Assembly: GCA_964539785.1 (NCBI GenBank)
Contig: CAZIJQ010000017.1
Span: forward strand, 1 to 44,870
Length of the DNA stretch: 44,870 nucleotides
DNA from: JABMPO01 sp964539785
Lineage (GTDB): Bacteria > Fidelibacterota > Marinisomatia > Marinisomatales > TCS56
Direction: 5' to 3'
This document shows, one piece after another, positions 17,702-26,397 of the stretch. The notes under the pieces were generated by a model. That model did not search any database. It worked only from the letters and a program-made list of their open reading frames with translations, and had not been told where the DNA came from. Made by a program: the position numbers and the translations under genes. How positions within the stretch are numbered: the first letter of the stretch is position 1; each line of letters begins with the position of its first letter.

Positions 17702-18807
17702 GCAACCCGCACGGAATCAAAGTATTAATTGCCGGCGGCGGTACCGGTGGACATTTGTTCCCTGCCCTGGCTATCGGTGAGACTATCATGTCCGAGGTGC
17801 CAAATGCGACAGTACATTTTGTGGGATCTAAATTCGGGATTGAAGCTACTACCCTGCCCCAATGTAATCTGCCTCATTCGCTACTACCGGTACGCGGATT
17901 CCAACGCGGACTGGATGGACGAAGTATGGGACGCAATCTGCTATTTCCCAGCCGGTTGATTATAGCCTATTTGAAAGCAAAATCAATAATCAAGCGAATA
18001 GATCCGGATATAGTTGTTGGAACTGGTGGTTATGCCAGTGGACTACCTTTGCTGGCAGCGGTCAAATCCGGTATAACGACCCTGATTCAAGAGCAGAATT
18101 CTTATCCCGGACTGGTCACCCGTAAACTGGCCGGCAAGGTTGATGCTGTTTGCCTGGCATTTCCGGAAGCTAAAAAGTATCTTAACACGGATTTAATATT
18201 TATAACCGGGAATCCTGTTCGCAAGAATATTGAAACCGGGTCGGCTGCTGATGGCGCTCAATTATTTAAGCTATCAGAACAACGAACAACAATACTGGTT
18301 TTCGGTGGCAGTCAGGGATCGGCAGCGATTAATCAAGCTGTCGCTTTACTAGTTCCTGCCCTGGATACCGCTGGCATCCAGTTGATCTGGCAAACTGGTC
18401 CCTCCCAGCATGAACGCTATAATCATTTTAACAGTGCCACAATCCGGGTTGTCCCTTTCATCGAAGAAATGCCAGCTGCCTACGCTTTATCGCAAATTGT
18501 AGTCTGCCGGGCAGGAGCTTTGACATTAGCGGAGCTGGCGCTGTGCGGAAAACCGTCGATCCTAATTCCACTACCATCGGCGGCGGCCAACCACCAAACA
18601 TGGAACGCCCAGGCAATGGCGGATAAAGGCGCGGTCAAAATACTGCCGGAGAGCGACCTGACCGGCGAATCCTTAACCGCACTGTTGCTCAAAATGACTT
18701 CAGACGATCAGTTATTAAAAGAAATGTCCGGTCAGGCCAAGAAATTGGCAAAACCGGATGCAACAGAAAAAATTGTCAACCTTATTACCGAAATGGCACA
18801 GGCCTGA
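17698..18807 (+). CDS. murG: Lipid II synthase, MurG N-acetylglucosaminyltransferase
   Basis: Peripheral membrane GT-B enzyme that adds GlcNAc from UDP-GlcNAc to lipid I. The first glycine-rich loop GGGTGGH ends at H19. The GTGGYASGLPLLAA, QEQNSYPG and FGGSQGSAAINQ segments follow, and the UDP-GlcNAc site has CRAGALTLAELALCGKPSIL. I start at GTG 17698 (369 aa) rather than the in-frame GTG at 17689. It gives the usual GTGA overlap with the ftsW stop and lies six bases after an AGGTGG ribosome site. The same site would be covered by the earlier start. Confidence 0.95.
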   Translation: MSNPHGIKVLIAGGGTGGHLFPALAIGETIMSEVPNATVHFVGSKFGIEATTLPQCNLPHSLLPVRGFQRGLDGRSMGRNLLFPSRLIIAYLKAKSIIKRIDPDIVVGTGGYASGLPLLAAVKSGITTLIQEQNSYPGLVTRKLAGKVDAVCLAFPEAKKYLNTDLIFITGNPVRKNIETGSAADGAQLFKLSEQRTTILVFGGSQGSAAINQAVALLVPALDTAGIQLIWQTGPSQHERYNHFNSATIRVVPFIEEMPAAYALSQIVVCRAGALTLAELALCGKPSILIPLPSAAANHQTWNAQAMADKGAVKILPESDLTGESLTALLLKMTSDDQLLKEMSGQAKKLAKPDATEKIVNLITEMAQA

Positions 18808-20187
18808 ATGTTTCGAAAAGTTAAAAATATCCATTTCGTCGGAATCGGTGGAATCGGAATGAGCGGCATTGCCGAATTGCTACTGAACCAGGGATTTGAA
18901 ATCAGCGGGTCAGACCTGAACGATTCTGAGCTAATCAGCCGGTTAAAAAATCTCGGAGCCGAGATTCAGACCGGTCATAGAGCGGAATATGTGCAGAATT
19001 GCGACGTTCTGGTTTATTCAAGTGCGGTGCAGGAAGATAATCCGGAGTTGATTGCCGCCCGGGAACGGGGAATCCCGATTATCAAGCGGGCCGAAATGCT
19101 GGGTGAACTAATCGCCGTAAAAGATTTGAGTATTGGTGTCAGTGGAACCCATGGAAAAACCTCCACAACTTCCATAATTGGAGCAGTTTTATCCACTGCT
19201 AAACTTGATCCCACATTGGTTGTGGGTGGTCTGGTGAAAAATCTGGATACCAATTCGAAGCTGGGGTCGGGAGATCTGATTGTGGTGGAAGCTGACGAAT
19301 TTGATCGTAGTTTTCTGGCTTTGCGACCAACAATTGCAATTGTTACGAATATTGAACTGGAGCACACGGATTGTTATGAGGATTTGCCGGACCTGCAGTC
19401 GGCTTTTACTCAATTTTGCAATTCAGTACCGTTTTATGGAATCGTGATTACCTGCCTGGATTCGCCGGGGCTTCAGGGGATTCTGGCCAATATCAAGCGA
19501 CCGGTCATAACCTATGGGTTTTCTAATCAGGCGGTTTTCCAGGCTGAAAATATCAGTTATAACGGAAACCAGACCAAATTCACTGTTTCCCGCAAGCAAG
19601 AATCGCTGGGCGAAATAATACTGAATTCACCCGGTGAACATAATGTTTTAAATGCGTTGGCGGCAGTGGCACTGGGTATCGAAATGAATCTGCCTTTTGC
19701 AACAATAAAAGTTGGTATTGAGTCCTACACCGGTGTCAGACGTCGTTTCGAAATTAAAGGGGTTGCCCGTGACATTATGGTGGTCGATGATTACGCTCAC
19801 CACCCCACCGAAGTGGCGGCCACCCTGCAAGCGGCGCGGAGCGGTTGGGATCGGCGAATTGTGGCGGTTTTTCAGCCCCATTTATTTACCCGGACCAGAG
19901 ACTTTCATCGCGAATTTGCCGCAGCATTCCTGGAATCCGATATTTTGATCGTCAGTGATGTTTTTCCGGCTCGTGAAAAGCCAATTCCCGGAATTACCGG
20001 AGAACTGGTGGTGCAGTCCGCCCGGGATTTAGGTCACAAACAGGTTTATTATTTCCAGGAATTGGATGATTTATTCCAAAACATCGGAGATATAATAACT
20101 GCCGGAGATCTGGTAATAACGATCGGAGCCGGTAATATCTGGCGCTATAGTGACCAATTGTACCAGGCACTGGAGCAGGGGGAGTAG
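18808..20187 (+). CDS. murC: UDP-N-acetylmuramate:L-alanine ligase
   Basis: First Mur ligase, adding L-Ala to UDP-MurNAc. The 459-aa protein starts with the NAD-like glycine-rich loop HFVGIGGIGMSGIAELL. The ATP loop is GTHGKTSTTSIIG, with the His that distinguishes MurC/Mpl from other Mur ligases. EADEFDRSFL and VTNIELEHTDCY follow. VDDYAHHPTEVAATLQAAR and FQPHLFTRTRDF are MurC-specific. The ATG directly follows the murG stop. The order murC before murB, with no ddl between them and ftsQ, is a common variant of the dcw cluster. Confidence 0.97.
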   Translation: MFRKVKNIHFVGIGGIGMSGIAELLLNQGFEISGSDLNDSELISRLKNLGAEIQTGHRAEYVQNCDVLVYSSAVQEDNPELIAARERGIPIIKRAEMLGELIAVKDLSIGVSGTHGKTSTTSIIGAVLSTAKLDPTLVVGGLVKNLDTNSKLGSGDLIVVEADEFDRSFLALRPTIAIVTNIELEHTDCYEDLPDLQSAFTQFCNSVPFYGIVITCLDSPGLQGILANIKRPVITYGFSNQAVFQAENISYNGNQTKFTVSRKQESLGEIILNSPGEHNVLNALAAVALGIEMNLPFATIKVGIESYTGVRRRFEIKGVARDIMVVDDYAHHPTEVAATLQAARSGWDRRIVAVFQPHLFTRTRDFHREFAAAFLESDILIVSDVFPAREKPIPGITGELVVQSARDLGHKQVYYFQELDDLFQNIGDIITAGDLVITIGAGNIWRYSDQLYQALEQGE

Positions 20188-20191
20188 TCAG

Positions 20192-21109
20192 GTGAACCTG
20201 CTCACCAATCTTCAAAACCTGGTTGCCAACCCTGTATTGGCTAATGAACCACTGGCTCATCATACGACCTACGGTGTGGGCGGGCCGGTGCAATTCTTTG
20301 TCAATCCCGCAAACCGGGAAGAATTACGGCAGTTGCTGGAATTCTGTAAAAAAACAAACCTGCAATATTTTATTATTGGTCATGGAACAAACCTGTTGGT
20401 TAGCGATCAGGGTTATGCAGGGCTGATTATTTCGTTAGCTAAATCTTTCAAATCATTGGAAATCAGCGATAGGAAGATCGATGCTGAAACCGGTTTGAGT
20501 CTCAGACGATTAGTTCGTGAAAGCTTACATAATAATCTAACCGGTTTGGAAGGATTGGCTGGTGTTCCCGGCACAATCGGCGGTGCAATAAGAATGAACG
20601 CTGGGGCTTTTGGAGCTGAAATTTCCAACTTCCTGGTTGAGGTTGAGGTAATTGATCAAACCGGTGCGATTATATCGCTGTCAGCCGCCGAAATTGATTT
20701 CAGTTACCGCCGATCCAGCATAACAAACGGTCAAATAATTACCTGGGCCAGTTTTGAACTCGCGTATGGCGAACCTGACCAGATTAAAAATCTGCGCGAT
20801 CTGGCAAACAATAAAAGGATAGCCAATCAGCCAATTGATAAACGTTCAGCAGGCAGTGTATTCAAAAACCCGCGCACTGATCTGGCAGCCGGTTATATGA
20901 TTGATCAATGTGGACTGAAAGGTTCTAAATCCGGTGGTGCAGAGATTTCCACAAAACACGCCAATTTTATTGTCAACAACGGCAATGCTACAGCCAGCGA
21001 CATTATTGTATTGATAAATCTGGCTTATCATAAAGTAAAAAGACAATTCGGAATCGAATTGGAACTCGAAATTAAAACCCTGGGCTTTGCTGAAAGGATT
21101 ATTTCATGA
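20192..21109 (+). CDS. murB: UDP-N-acetylenolpyruvoylglucosamine reductase
   Basis: FAD enzyme that reduces the enolpyruvyl product of MurA to UDP-MurNAc. The 305-aa product has HTTYGVGGPVQFFV and IGHGTNLLVSD in the FAD domain, then GLEGLAGVPGTIGGAIRMNAGAFG. The catalytic Ser lies in AGSVFKNP (S222). AEISTKHANFIVNN is near the end. I choose GTG 20192 as start: it is seven bases after a strong GGGGGAG. The in-frame ATG at 20150 is inside murC and would add residues unlike the family. The gap to the murC stop is then four bases. The stop overlaps the ftsQ ATG. Confidence 0.95.
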   Translation: MNLLTNLQNLVANPVLANEPLAHHTTYGVGGPVQFFVNPANREELRQLLEFCKKTNLQYFIIGHGTNLLVSDQGYAGLIISLAKSFKSLEISDRKIDAETGLSLRRLVRESLHNNLTGLEGLAGVPGTIGGAIRMNAGAFGAEISNFLVEVEVIDQTGAIISLSAAEIDFSYRRSSITNGQIITWASFELAYGEPDQIKNLRDLANNKRIANQPIDKRSAGSVFKNPRTDLAAGYMIDQCGLKGSKSGGAEISTKHANFIVNNGNATASDIIVLINLAYHKVKRQFGIELELEIKTLGFAERIIS

Positions 21110-21867
21110 AGAAGCGGCCAAGGAAAAATTTTATGACATATTTGTTGCCGTCGGCCCTGATTGCTGTTTTTGTATTGCTGTGCTGGGGTGGATTTGTATG
21201 GGCGGGAAAGACGGATTTATTCAAGTTGAATAAAATAAATATTTATGGCAATCATATTGTACCCAAGCCTGAATTACTGGCAATCATTGGAGATATGCCG
21301 GATAACGCTTGGCTTTTGGATATTAATCTTACCGAGCTACAAACTAGAATTGAACAACATCCCTACGTAGCCGGAGCACGTCTCAGCCGTCGATTCCCAC
21401 ACCGCTTGCGTCTGGAAGTTATTGAACGTAAGCCGATTGCAATGGTAAATAACGAACAATTGGTTCTATTGGATAAAGATGGGATTGTCTTGCCGCTCCC
21501 CCAGCAATATGAATTCCAGATTCCAACCTTATCCGGATTCAATCCTGACCTAGGTCTATATCCAATTGGCTCCCGAGTTTTATCCGTGCGGGTAAAAGAA
21601 ACTGTTGAATTACTGATGAAAATTCGACGGTTCTATCCAGGTCTGTATGATGAATTATCAGAAATCACGCTGAATCAGGATGACGAATTCACATTAATTT
21701 TAACCAACAATCCCACATTGATCAATTTGGGAAATACAGCACTTATTAAAAGAATAATTACTTTAATGGCTTTCAATGCAGCCTTTCAAGGCAAAAAAAC
21801 ACTAACTGATTTCGCATACCTTGATTTACGCTATGCGAAACAAATTATTGCACGGGAGTGGTCATGA
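21106..21867 (+). CDS. ftsQ: Divisome protein FtsQ
   Basis: Bitopic divisome assembly protein. The 253-aa product has a basic cytoplasmic N-terminus (KKRPRKNF) and one transmembrane helix at about 13-33. A POTRA domain follows at about 38-105 (LNKINIYGNHIVPKPELLAII, then LRLEVIERKPIAMV). The FtsQ beta-domain comes after, with VLLDKDGIVLPLP. Sequence identity in this family is low, but domain order and synteny between murB and ftsA are decisive. ATGA overlaps occur at both ends, with murB and with ftsA. Confidence 0.93.
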   Translation: MKKRPRKNFMTYLLPSALIAVFVLLCWGGFVWAGKTDLFKLNKINIYGNHIVPKPELLAIIGDMPDNAWLLDINLTELQTRIEQHPYVAGARLSRRFPHRLRLEVIERKPIAMVNNEQLVLLDKDGIVLPLPQQYEFQIPTLSGFNPDLGLYPIGSRVLSVRVKETVELLMKIRRFYPGLYDELSEITLNQDDEFTLILTNNPTLINLGNTALIKRIITLMAFNAAFQGKKTLTDFAYLDLRYAKQIIAREWS

Positions 21868-23135
21868 GCCCTTTGAACCGCGGGCAGGATAAAAATGTAC
21901 AGGTAGGAATTGATATTGGTTCCTCACATGTCCGGTGCGCTATCGTAGAGTCAAATCCAGAAAATGGAACAGTTAAATTGCTGGGCTTGGGTACAAAACC
22001 TCATAACGGTATGCGCACAGGTAGTCTGATTCATATCGATAAAACCATCACAGCCCTCGAGGAAGCGTTAAAGGAAGCGGAATTGATGGCCAATGTTAAA
22101 GTTGAGCGGGCGGTAATGAGTATTTCAGGCGAGCATATCCGTGGAATTAATACCCAGGGCGCTATCGCCGTTCATAAAAGCAGTAGCCAGAATATTCCCG
22201 TGGAACATGAAATCTCTGCTCAGGACGTACACCGGGTACTGGAATTATCCAAAGCGATCTCCCTGCCAATGGATCGTGATATTTTGCACGTACTACCGCA
22301 GGAATATATAATCGATACTATGGGCAACATCAAAGACCCGGTTGGGATGTCAGGACGCCGACTCGAAGCTCGGATTCACCTAGTTACAGTTGCCACTACG
22401 GCTGCAAAAAACATTACAAAATGCGCGGAAGAGCTCGATATTGAAATTGATGCTCTAGTATTTCAGGCCTTGTCTGCTTCCCTGCCGGTACTCTCACCGG
22501 ATGAAAAAGAACTGGGAGTTGCTCTGGTTGATATTGGAGCAGGCACAATCGATTTATCGGTGTATCACGAAGGTGGAGTTCGTCATTCTGCTGTAATTGG
22601 CTTAGGAGCAAATAGTATTACCAATGATATTGCAATGATGTTGCAAATCAATGTTGAAGAAGCTGAAAATATCAAAGTGAAATATGCTTCGGCTAAAGCT
22701 GGCATGGCTTCTACTGAATTGGATTTTGAATTAGCTGCCAAAGAAGGTGAGATCGTTCGCAAAGTCACCGAACATGAATTGTCACGTTATGTAGAAGCCC
22801 GAATGGTAGAAATATTCCAGATGATAGCTCGCGAGATCGCTCGGGCTGATATTCGTGAACGGCTCACTTTTGGTATTGTTTTAACCGGAGGAGGAGCCTT
22901 GCTAAAAAATATTACTTCCCTGGCCAGCGAAGTTTTTCAGGAGCCGGTACGAGTTGGTTGCCCTAAAGGGATCAGTGGAGTAGTAGATGTTGCTTCCAGC
23001 CCCGTTTTCGCAAATGTTCTGGGCCTCACACAATGGACAACCCGTAAAGATGAATTTCATAGTGGGTACTTACCGGAAAAGCCACTGACACTGGCAATTT
23101 CAAAAATAAAGAAATGGTTTAAAGAGTTTTTTTAA
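21864..23135 (+). CDS. ftsA: Cell division actin homologue FtsA
   Basis: Actin-fold ATPase that tethers FtsZ to the membrane. The 423-aa protein has the phosphate-1 loop GIDIGSSHVRCAIVE near the start, the SHS2/1C subdomain, the phosphate-2 loop LVDIGAGTIDLSVY, and the adenosine motif IVLTGGGALLKN. The C-terminus is a predicted amphipathic helix (LTLAISKIKKWFKEFF), the known membrane-targeting sequence. I start at ATG 21864, in ATGA overlap with ftsQ and six bases after a GGGAG site; a GTG two codons earlier is unlikely. Confidence 0.97.
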   Translation: MSPLNRGQDKNVQVGIDIGSSHVRCAIVESNPENGTVKLLGLGTKPHNGMRTGSLIHIDKTITALEEALKEAELMANVKVERAVMSISGEHIRGINTQGAIAVHKSSSQNIPVEHEISAQDVHRVLELSKAISLPMDRDILHVLPQEYIIDTMGNIKDPVGMSGRRLEARIHLVTVATTAAKNITKCAEELDIEIDALVFQALSASLPVLSPDEKELGVALVDIGAGTIDLSVYHEGGVRHSAVIGLGANSITNDIAMMLQINVEEAENIKVKYASAKAGMASTELDFELAAKEGEIVRKVTEHELSRYVEARMVEIFQMIAREIARADIRERLTFGIVLTGGGALLKNITSLASEVFQEPVRVGCPKGISGVVDVASSPVFANVLGLTQWTTRKDEFHSGYLPEKPLTLAISKIKKWFKEFF

Positions 23136-23174
23136 GAATTATTGACAGAATGACTAAACTGAAGGAGTGCATCC

Positions 23175-24371
23175 ATGTTATTTGAGTTTGATTATCTTGC
23201 CGAACAAAAAGCAAAACTAAAAGTAATTGGCGTTGGCGGTGCAGGGGGAAACGCTATCAATCGCATGATCCAGGCCGGGATGAGTGGTGTGGATTTTATT
23301 GCGATAAATACCGATGCCCAGGATCTGGAAAACAATGCAGCTACCATAAAAATCCAGATTGGTAAAAGCCTTACTAAAGGTCTGGGAGCAGGAGCTAAAG
23401 CCGATATCGGGCGTGAAGCGATTGAAATCGAAAAGGAGGCTGTATCTTCAATGCTGGAAGATGTGGATATGGTTTTCATCACTGCCGGCATGGGTGGCGG
23501 AACCGGTACCGGAGCTGCCCCGATTATTGCCCAACTGGCTCGTGAGCTGGGAATTTTAACCGTCGGAATTGTGACGTTACCATTCAATTTTGAAGGTCCC
23601 AAAAGAATGAACCGCGGTGTAAATGGGCTGGTGGAATTGCGCAAAGCCTGCGATACGACGATCGCTATTCCCAACCAGAAATTGATGTCAATAGTCGATA
23701 AATCAACGACTGTAATGGAAGCTTTCAAGACGGCTGATGCAACCCTGCATCAGGCTGTCAAGGGAATATCTGATTTGATCAATGTTCATGGTTTGATTAA
23801 TCTTGATTTTGCCGATGTTGAAACGATCATGAAAAACATGGGCGAAGCAATTATGGGAACTGGTATCGCCAGTGGTGAAGAAAGAGCCGTATTGGCAGCG
23901 CAGCAGGCCATATCCAGCCCCTTGTTGGACAGCGCCCAAATCAGCGGGGCTCAAGGCGTGCTGGTAAACATCACCGGCGGACCGGACCTTACCCTGATTG
24001 AGGTTGACGAAGCCACTTCAATTATCTTTGAAGAAGCCGGACAGGAGGCCAATATAATTTTTGGCGCCGTAATTGATCCGGCTATGGCCGAGCAAATCCG
24101 GGTAACTGTTATCGCCACCGGATTTTCACATCCGAACTACGTTGATGAAGGCAAGTCAACCCGGGAAAATCAGGAGCAACGATTCAAAACGCCTGGTCCG
24201 GTCTATGCCGAGCAATTTAACGTACCCCTGATTAACCAGAAAAAAGATACGCCGGAAGCTGCAACGATAATTCCTGAAAACAAGCCAAAATTCGTGTTTG
24301 ATGATGCGAATCCGACATTGTTTGACAATGATCTGGAAATTCCGGCTTTTGTGCGACAACAGCACAAATAA
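23175..24371 (+). CDS. ftsZ: Cell division tubulin homologue FtsZ
   Basis: GTPase that forms the Z-ring. The 398-aa protein has the nucleotide-binding start KVIGVGGAGGNAINRM, INTDAQDL, and the tubulin signature GGGTGTG at residues 107-113. The T7 loop has LINLDFADVETIM. A variable linker of about 60 residues precedes the C-terminal conserved peptide DLEIPAFVRQQ, the docking site for FtsA and other partners. A good AGGAG lies eight bases before the ATG. The 39-base gap to ftsA is the largest inside the dcw cluster, leaving room for an internal promoter (ATTATTGACAG), which is unproven. Confidence 0.98.
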   Translation: MLFEFDYLAEQKAKLKVIGVGGAGGNAINRMIQAGMSGVDFIAINTDAQDLENNAATIKIQIGKSLTKGLGAGAKADIGREAIEIEKEAVSSMLEDVDMVFITAGMGGGTGTGAAPIIAQLARELGILTVGIVTLPFNFEGPKRMNRGVNGLVELRKACDTTIAIPNQKLMSIVDKSTTVMEAFKTADATLHQAVKGISDLINVHGLINLDFADVETIMKNMGEAIMGTGIASGEERAVLAAQQAISSPLLDSAQISGAQGVLVNITGGPDLTLIEVDEATSIIFEEAGQEANIIFGAVIDPAMAEQIRVTVIATGFSHPNYVDEGKSTRENQEQRFKTPGPVYAEQFNVPLINQKKDTPEAATIIPENKPKFVFDDANPTLFDNDLEIPAFVRQQHK

Positions 24372-24390
24372 AATATAGGCATGGATGCAA

Positions 24391-24425
24391 TCGAGGGCAG
24401 TGATTCCTTGCTTGGCTGCCCTCGA
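24391..24425 (+). repeat. 10-bp inverted repeat downstream of ftsZ
   Basis: TCGAGGGCAG at 24391-24400 pairs perfectly with CTGCCCTCGA at 24416-24425 around a 15-base loop. It lies 20 bases after the ftsZ stop but is followed by AAAATTAAAAT rather than a T-run. It may stabilise or help end the dcw transcript, but it is not a standard intrinsic terminator. Confidence 0.6.
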
Positions 24426-24455
24426 AAATTAAAATATAGTACATCACTAATAGCT

Positions 24456-24483
24456 AAAAAAAATGCCTGGTGTTACCAGGCAT
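24456..24483 (-). terminator. Rho-independent terminator for rpmB
   Basis: ATGCCTGG (24463-24470) pairs with CCAGGCAT (24476-24483) around TGTTA. Read on the minus strand, the hairpin is followed by eight Ts (24463-24456), an ideal terminator for rpmB. On the plus strand the flank is TAATTATT, so it may act weakly on ftsZ readthrough. Confidence 0.8.
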
Positions 24484-24508
24484 TAATTATTGTAAAATGA
24501 AATAAATA

Positions 24509-24745
24509 CTAAATTTTCATTCCTTTGGCACGCAATTCAGTTACTACCCTACGAATTCCTTTTTTATCAATCAGACGTAATCCCTGCGTGGAAACCGTTA
24601 AACTGATAAACCGTTTTTCGTCTGGCAACCAAAACCTTTTTTTCTGCAGGTTTATATTAAACCGACGGCGTGATTTGTTGTGAGCATGGCTGACATTATT
24701 ACCATACATGGGCTTATTGCCCGTTACGTCACATACTCTGCTCAT
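24509..24745 (-). CDS. rpmB: 50S ribosomal protein L28
   Basis: Small large-subunit protein, 78 aa. MSRVCDVTGNKPMYGNNVSHAHNK-type N-terminus, then the basic RRRFNINLQKKRFW segment and a RLIDKKGIRRVV C-terminal half, all typical of bacterial L28. It has one Cys near the start (C5), not the four-Cys zinc form. The open frame extends to 24847, but the ATG at 24745 has a GGAG site and gives the standard N-terminus. It stands alone on the minus strand, with its own promoter and terminator, between ftsZ and the GNAT gene. Confidence 0.96.
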   Translation of the reverse strand: MSRVCDVTGNKPMYGNNVSHAHNKSRRRFNINLQKKRFWLPDEKRFISLTVSTQGLRLIDKKGIRRVVTELRAKGMKI

Positions 24746-24789
24746 TATTATCTCCGGATAATTGTATTGTTCTTGACCAAAAAAGCCAG

Positions 24790-24820
24790 CAAATTTACAC
24801 TTCATATTTGAAAGCACAAA
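24790..24820 (-). promoter_or_regulatory. Candidate rpmB promoter, exact Bacteroidota consensus
   Basis: Read on the minus strand, TTTG at 24820-24817 is followed after 19 bases by TAAATTTG at 24797-24790. This matches the Bacteroidota primary-sigma consensus (TTG, 17-23 bases, TAnnTTTG) at every fixed position. The -7 element ends 45 bases before the rpmB ATG, a normal leader length. Confidence 0.6.
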
Positions 24821-24834
24821 CGAAAAGGTTGCCA

Positions 24835-25290
24835 ATGTCGGAAACAATTATTCGCAATGCCCAAAAAACCGATCACAACATTATTACCAATAATAACATT
24901 GCCCTGGCATGGGAATCCGAACAACTAAAGCTGGACCAAAATATAGTGGCAGCCGGTATTAAAACCGCACTATCCGATAGCAGTAAAGGTTTTTACCTGA
25001 TTGCCGAAATCAATGGAAATGTTGCGGGACAATTAATGGTCACTTGTGAATGGTCCGATTGGTGTAATAAAACCAATTGGTGGCTTCAGTCGGTATACGT
25101 GCTGCCGGAATTTCGGGGTAACGGAGTTTACTCAAGTTTATATGAGCAGGTCCTACAATTAGCCCGGAATGACGGGACAATCAGTGGTATTAGACTATAT
25201 GTCGATGCTGATAATAAAAACGCTCAGCAAGTCTACAGGACAATCGGAATGGGCGAGTCACATTATTTATTATACGAATATGAATTATAA
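24835..25290 (+). CDS. GNAT-family N-acetyltransferase
   Basis: Acetyl-CoA-dependent acyltransferase of unknown substrate; 151 aa. The core fold is visible: FYLIAEINGNVAGQLMVT on the central strands, then WWLQSVYVLPEFRGNGVYSSL with the acetyl-CoA pyrophosphate loop (RGNGVY in place of the common R/QxxGxG/A). NAQQVYRTIGM completes the fold. ATG 24835 follows AAAAGG by six bases; an in-frame TTG at 24808 adds residues without a ribosome site. It ends three bases before the dus start, so the two are probably one operon. Nothing in the sequence fixes the substrate. Confidence 0.85.
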   Translation: MSETIIRNAQKTDHNIITNNNIALAWESEQLKLDQNIVAAGIKTALSDSSKGFYLIAEINGNVAGQLMVTCEWSDWCNKTNWWLQSVYVLPEFRGNGVYSSLYEQVLQLARNDGTISGIRLYVDADNKNAQQVYRTIGMGESHYLLYEYEL

Positions 25291-25293
25291 TTA

Positions 25294-26271
25294 ATGCAGA
25301 TCGGCAGACTAAAAATCGAAACACCTGTATTACTGGCGCCCATGTCAGGTATCAGCGATTATCCTTTCCGGATGCTCTGCAAAGAATACGGCGCCGCGAT
25401 AGTTTATTCGGAATTTGTATCGGCCCATGGAATAATCCGTGAAAATGCCAAAACCCTGAGTATGATCAAATTTAGCGATGCTGAGCGTCCAATCGGTATC
25501 CAGATTTTTGGTGATTCACCGGAAGTAATGGCGGCAGCCGCCCGATTTGTCAAACAAAAATTCCGTCCGGATATAATTGATATTAATTACGGTTGTCCCG
25601 TACCAAAAGTTACCAAACGCGGTGCGGGGTCGGCAGCATTGCGTGACTTGAATCTGATGGATGAAATCAGTTCCGCAGTAGTCGAAGCCGTACCAAAAAT
25701 ACCGGTCACGGTAAAAATGCGGGCCGGTTGGGAAAAATCCCGGATAATAATACCGGAAGCTGGCGTCCGGCTGGAGCAATGCGGAATAAAGGCCATTACC
25801 CTGCATCCACGAACCGTCAAACAAAGTTACGGCGGGTCAGCCGATTGGGATCTGATCAGAGAATTGAAAATGGCGGTTGAAATCCCGGTGATTGGCAATG
25901 GCGACATCAAATCTGCTGCCGATATGCAAATTATGCTGGACCAGACTCAATGTGATGGTGTAATGATCGGGCGGGCGGCATTGGGCAATCCTTTTATATT
26001 CCGCGAATTAAAAGCGGTATTTGAAGGCCAACCCGCTCCCCCCCCGCCAACAGTTATTGAGCTAACAAACCTGTGTCTGAAACATTTGCAAGTGCAAATC
26101 GAATACCGCGGTGAAATTGTAGGATCGAATATGATGCGCAAGCATTTTGGCTGGTATCTGAAAAGTTTCCCGGGTGCGGCAACCTATCGTAACCGGCTTG
26201 TGATGGCCGAAAATCCAAAACAAATGTTCGCAATACTTGAAGAAGTAATTAGTTACGCCAATCAATTGTAG
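25294..26271 (+). CDS. dusB: tRNA-dihydrouridine synthase (DusB-like)
   Basis: FMN enzyme that reduces uridines in the tRNA D-arm. The 325-aa TIM-barrel protein begins with APMSGISDYPFRMLC, the family's FMN-binding start. The catalytic Cys is C101 in DINYGCPVPKV, and KRGAGSA follows. VTVKMRAGW, ITLHPRTVKQSY and VIGNGDIKSAADM contact FMN, and DGVMIGRAALGNPFIF is the phosphate-binding end. The C-terminal helical domain (residues about 245-325) is present. The DusB subgroup is likely from these motifs, but position specificity is not provable here. Confidence 0.93.
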   Translation: MQIGRLKIETPVLLAPMSGISDYPFRMLCKEYGAAIVYSEFVSAHGIIRENAKTLSMIKFSDAERPIGIQIFGDSPEVMAAAARFVKQKFRPDIIDINYGCPVPKVTKRGAGSAALRDLNLMDEISSAVVEAVPKIPVTVKMRAGWEKSRIIIPEAGVRLEQCGIKAITLHPRTVKQSYGGSADWDLIRELKMAVEIPVIGNGDIKSAADMQIMLDQTQCDGVMIGRAALGNPFIFRELKAVFEGQPAPPPPTVIELTNLCLKHLQVQIEYRGEIVGSNMMRKHFGWYLKSFPGAATYRNRLVMAENPKQMFAILEEVISYANQL

Positions 26272-26325
26272 TTATTATCTCATACAGCGGCCATCAAAGA
26301 TACCATACCAATCTACCTTGCTTCT

Positions 26326-26373
26326 AAAATTTAATAGCTGCTAAATTTTGAGGTTATAAAACAATAAATTTTG
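26326..26373. promoter_or_regulatory. Repeated TAAATTTT elements upstream of pruA
   Basis: AAAATTTA at 26326-26333 and TAAATTTT at 26342-26349 form an 8-bp inverted repeat around ATAGCTGC. TAAATTTTG recurs 23 bases on, at 26365-26373. The first TAAATTTTG lies 21 bases after a TTG (26318-26320), so it may also be a Bacteroidota-like promoter -7 element. The arrangement suggests a promoter with an operator, but AT-rich chance repeats are possible. Confidence 0.35.
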
Positions 26374-26397
26374 CTAACTATCAGTGCGGAGTCAACA

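Noticed and set aside
23192..23728. 178-codon minus-strand open frame opposite ftsZ
   Set aside because: Composition artefact of the conserved ftsZ strand; low-complexity Ala/Pro/Ser translation.
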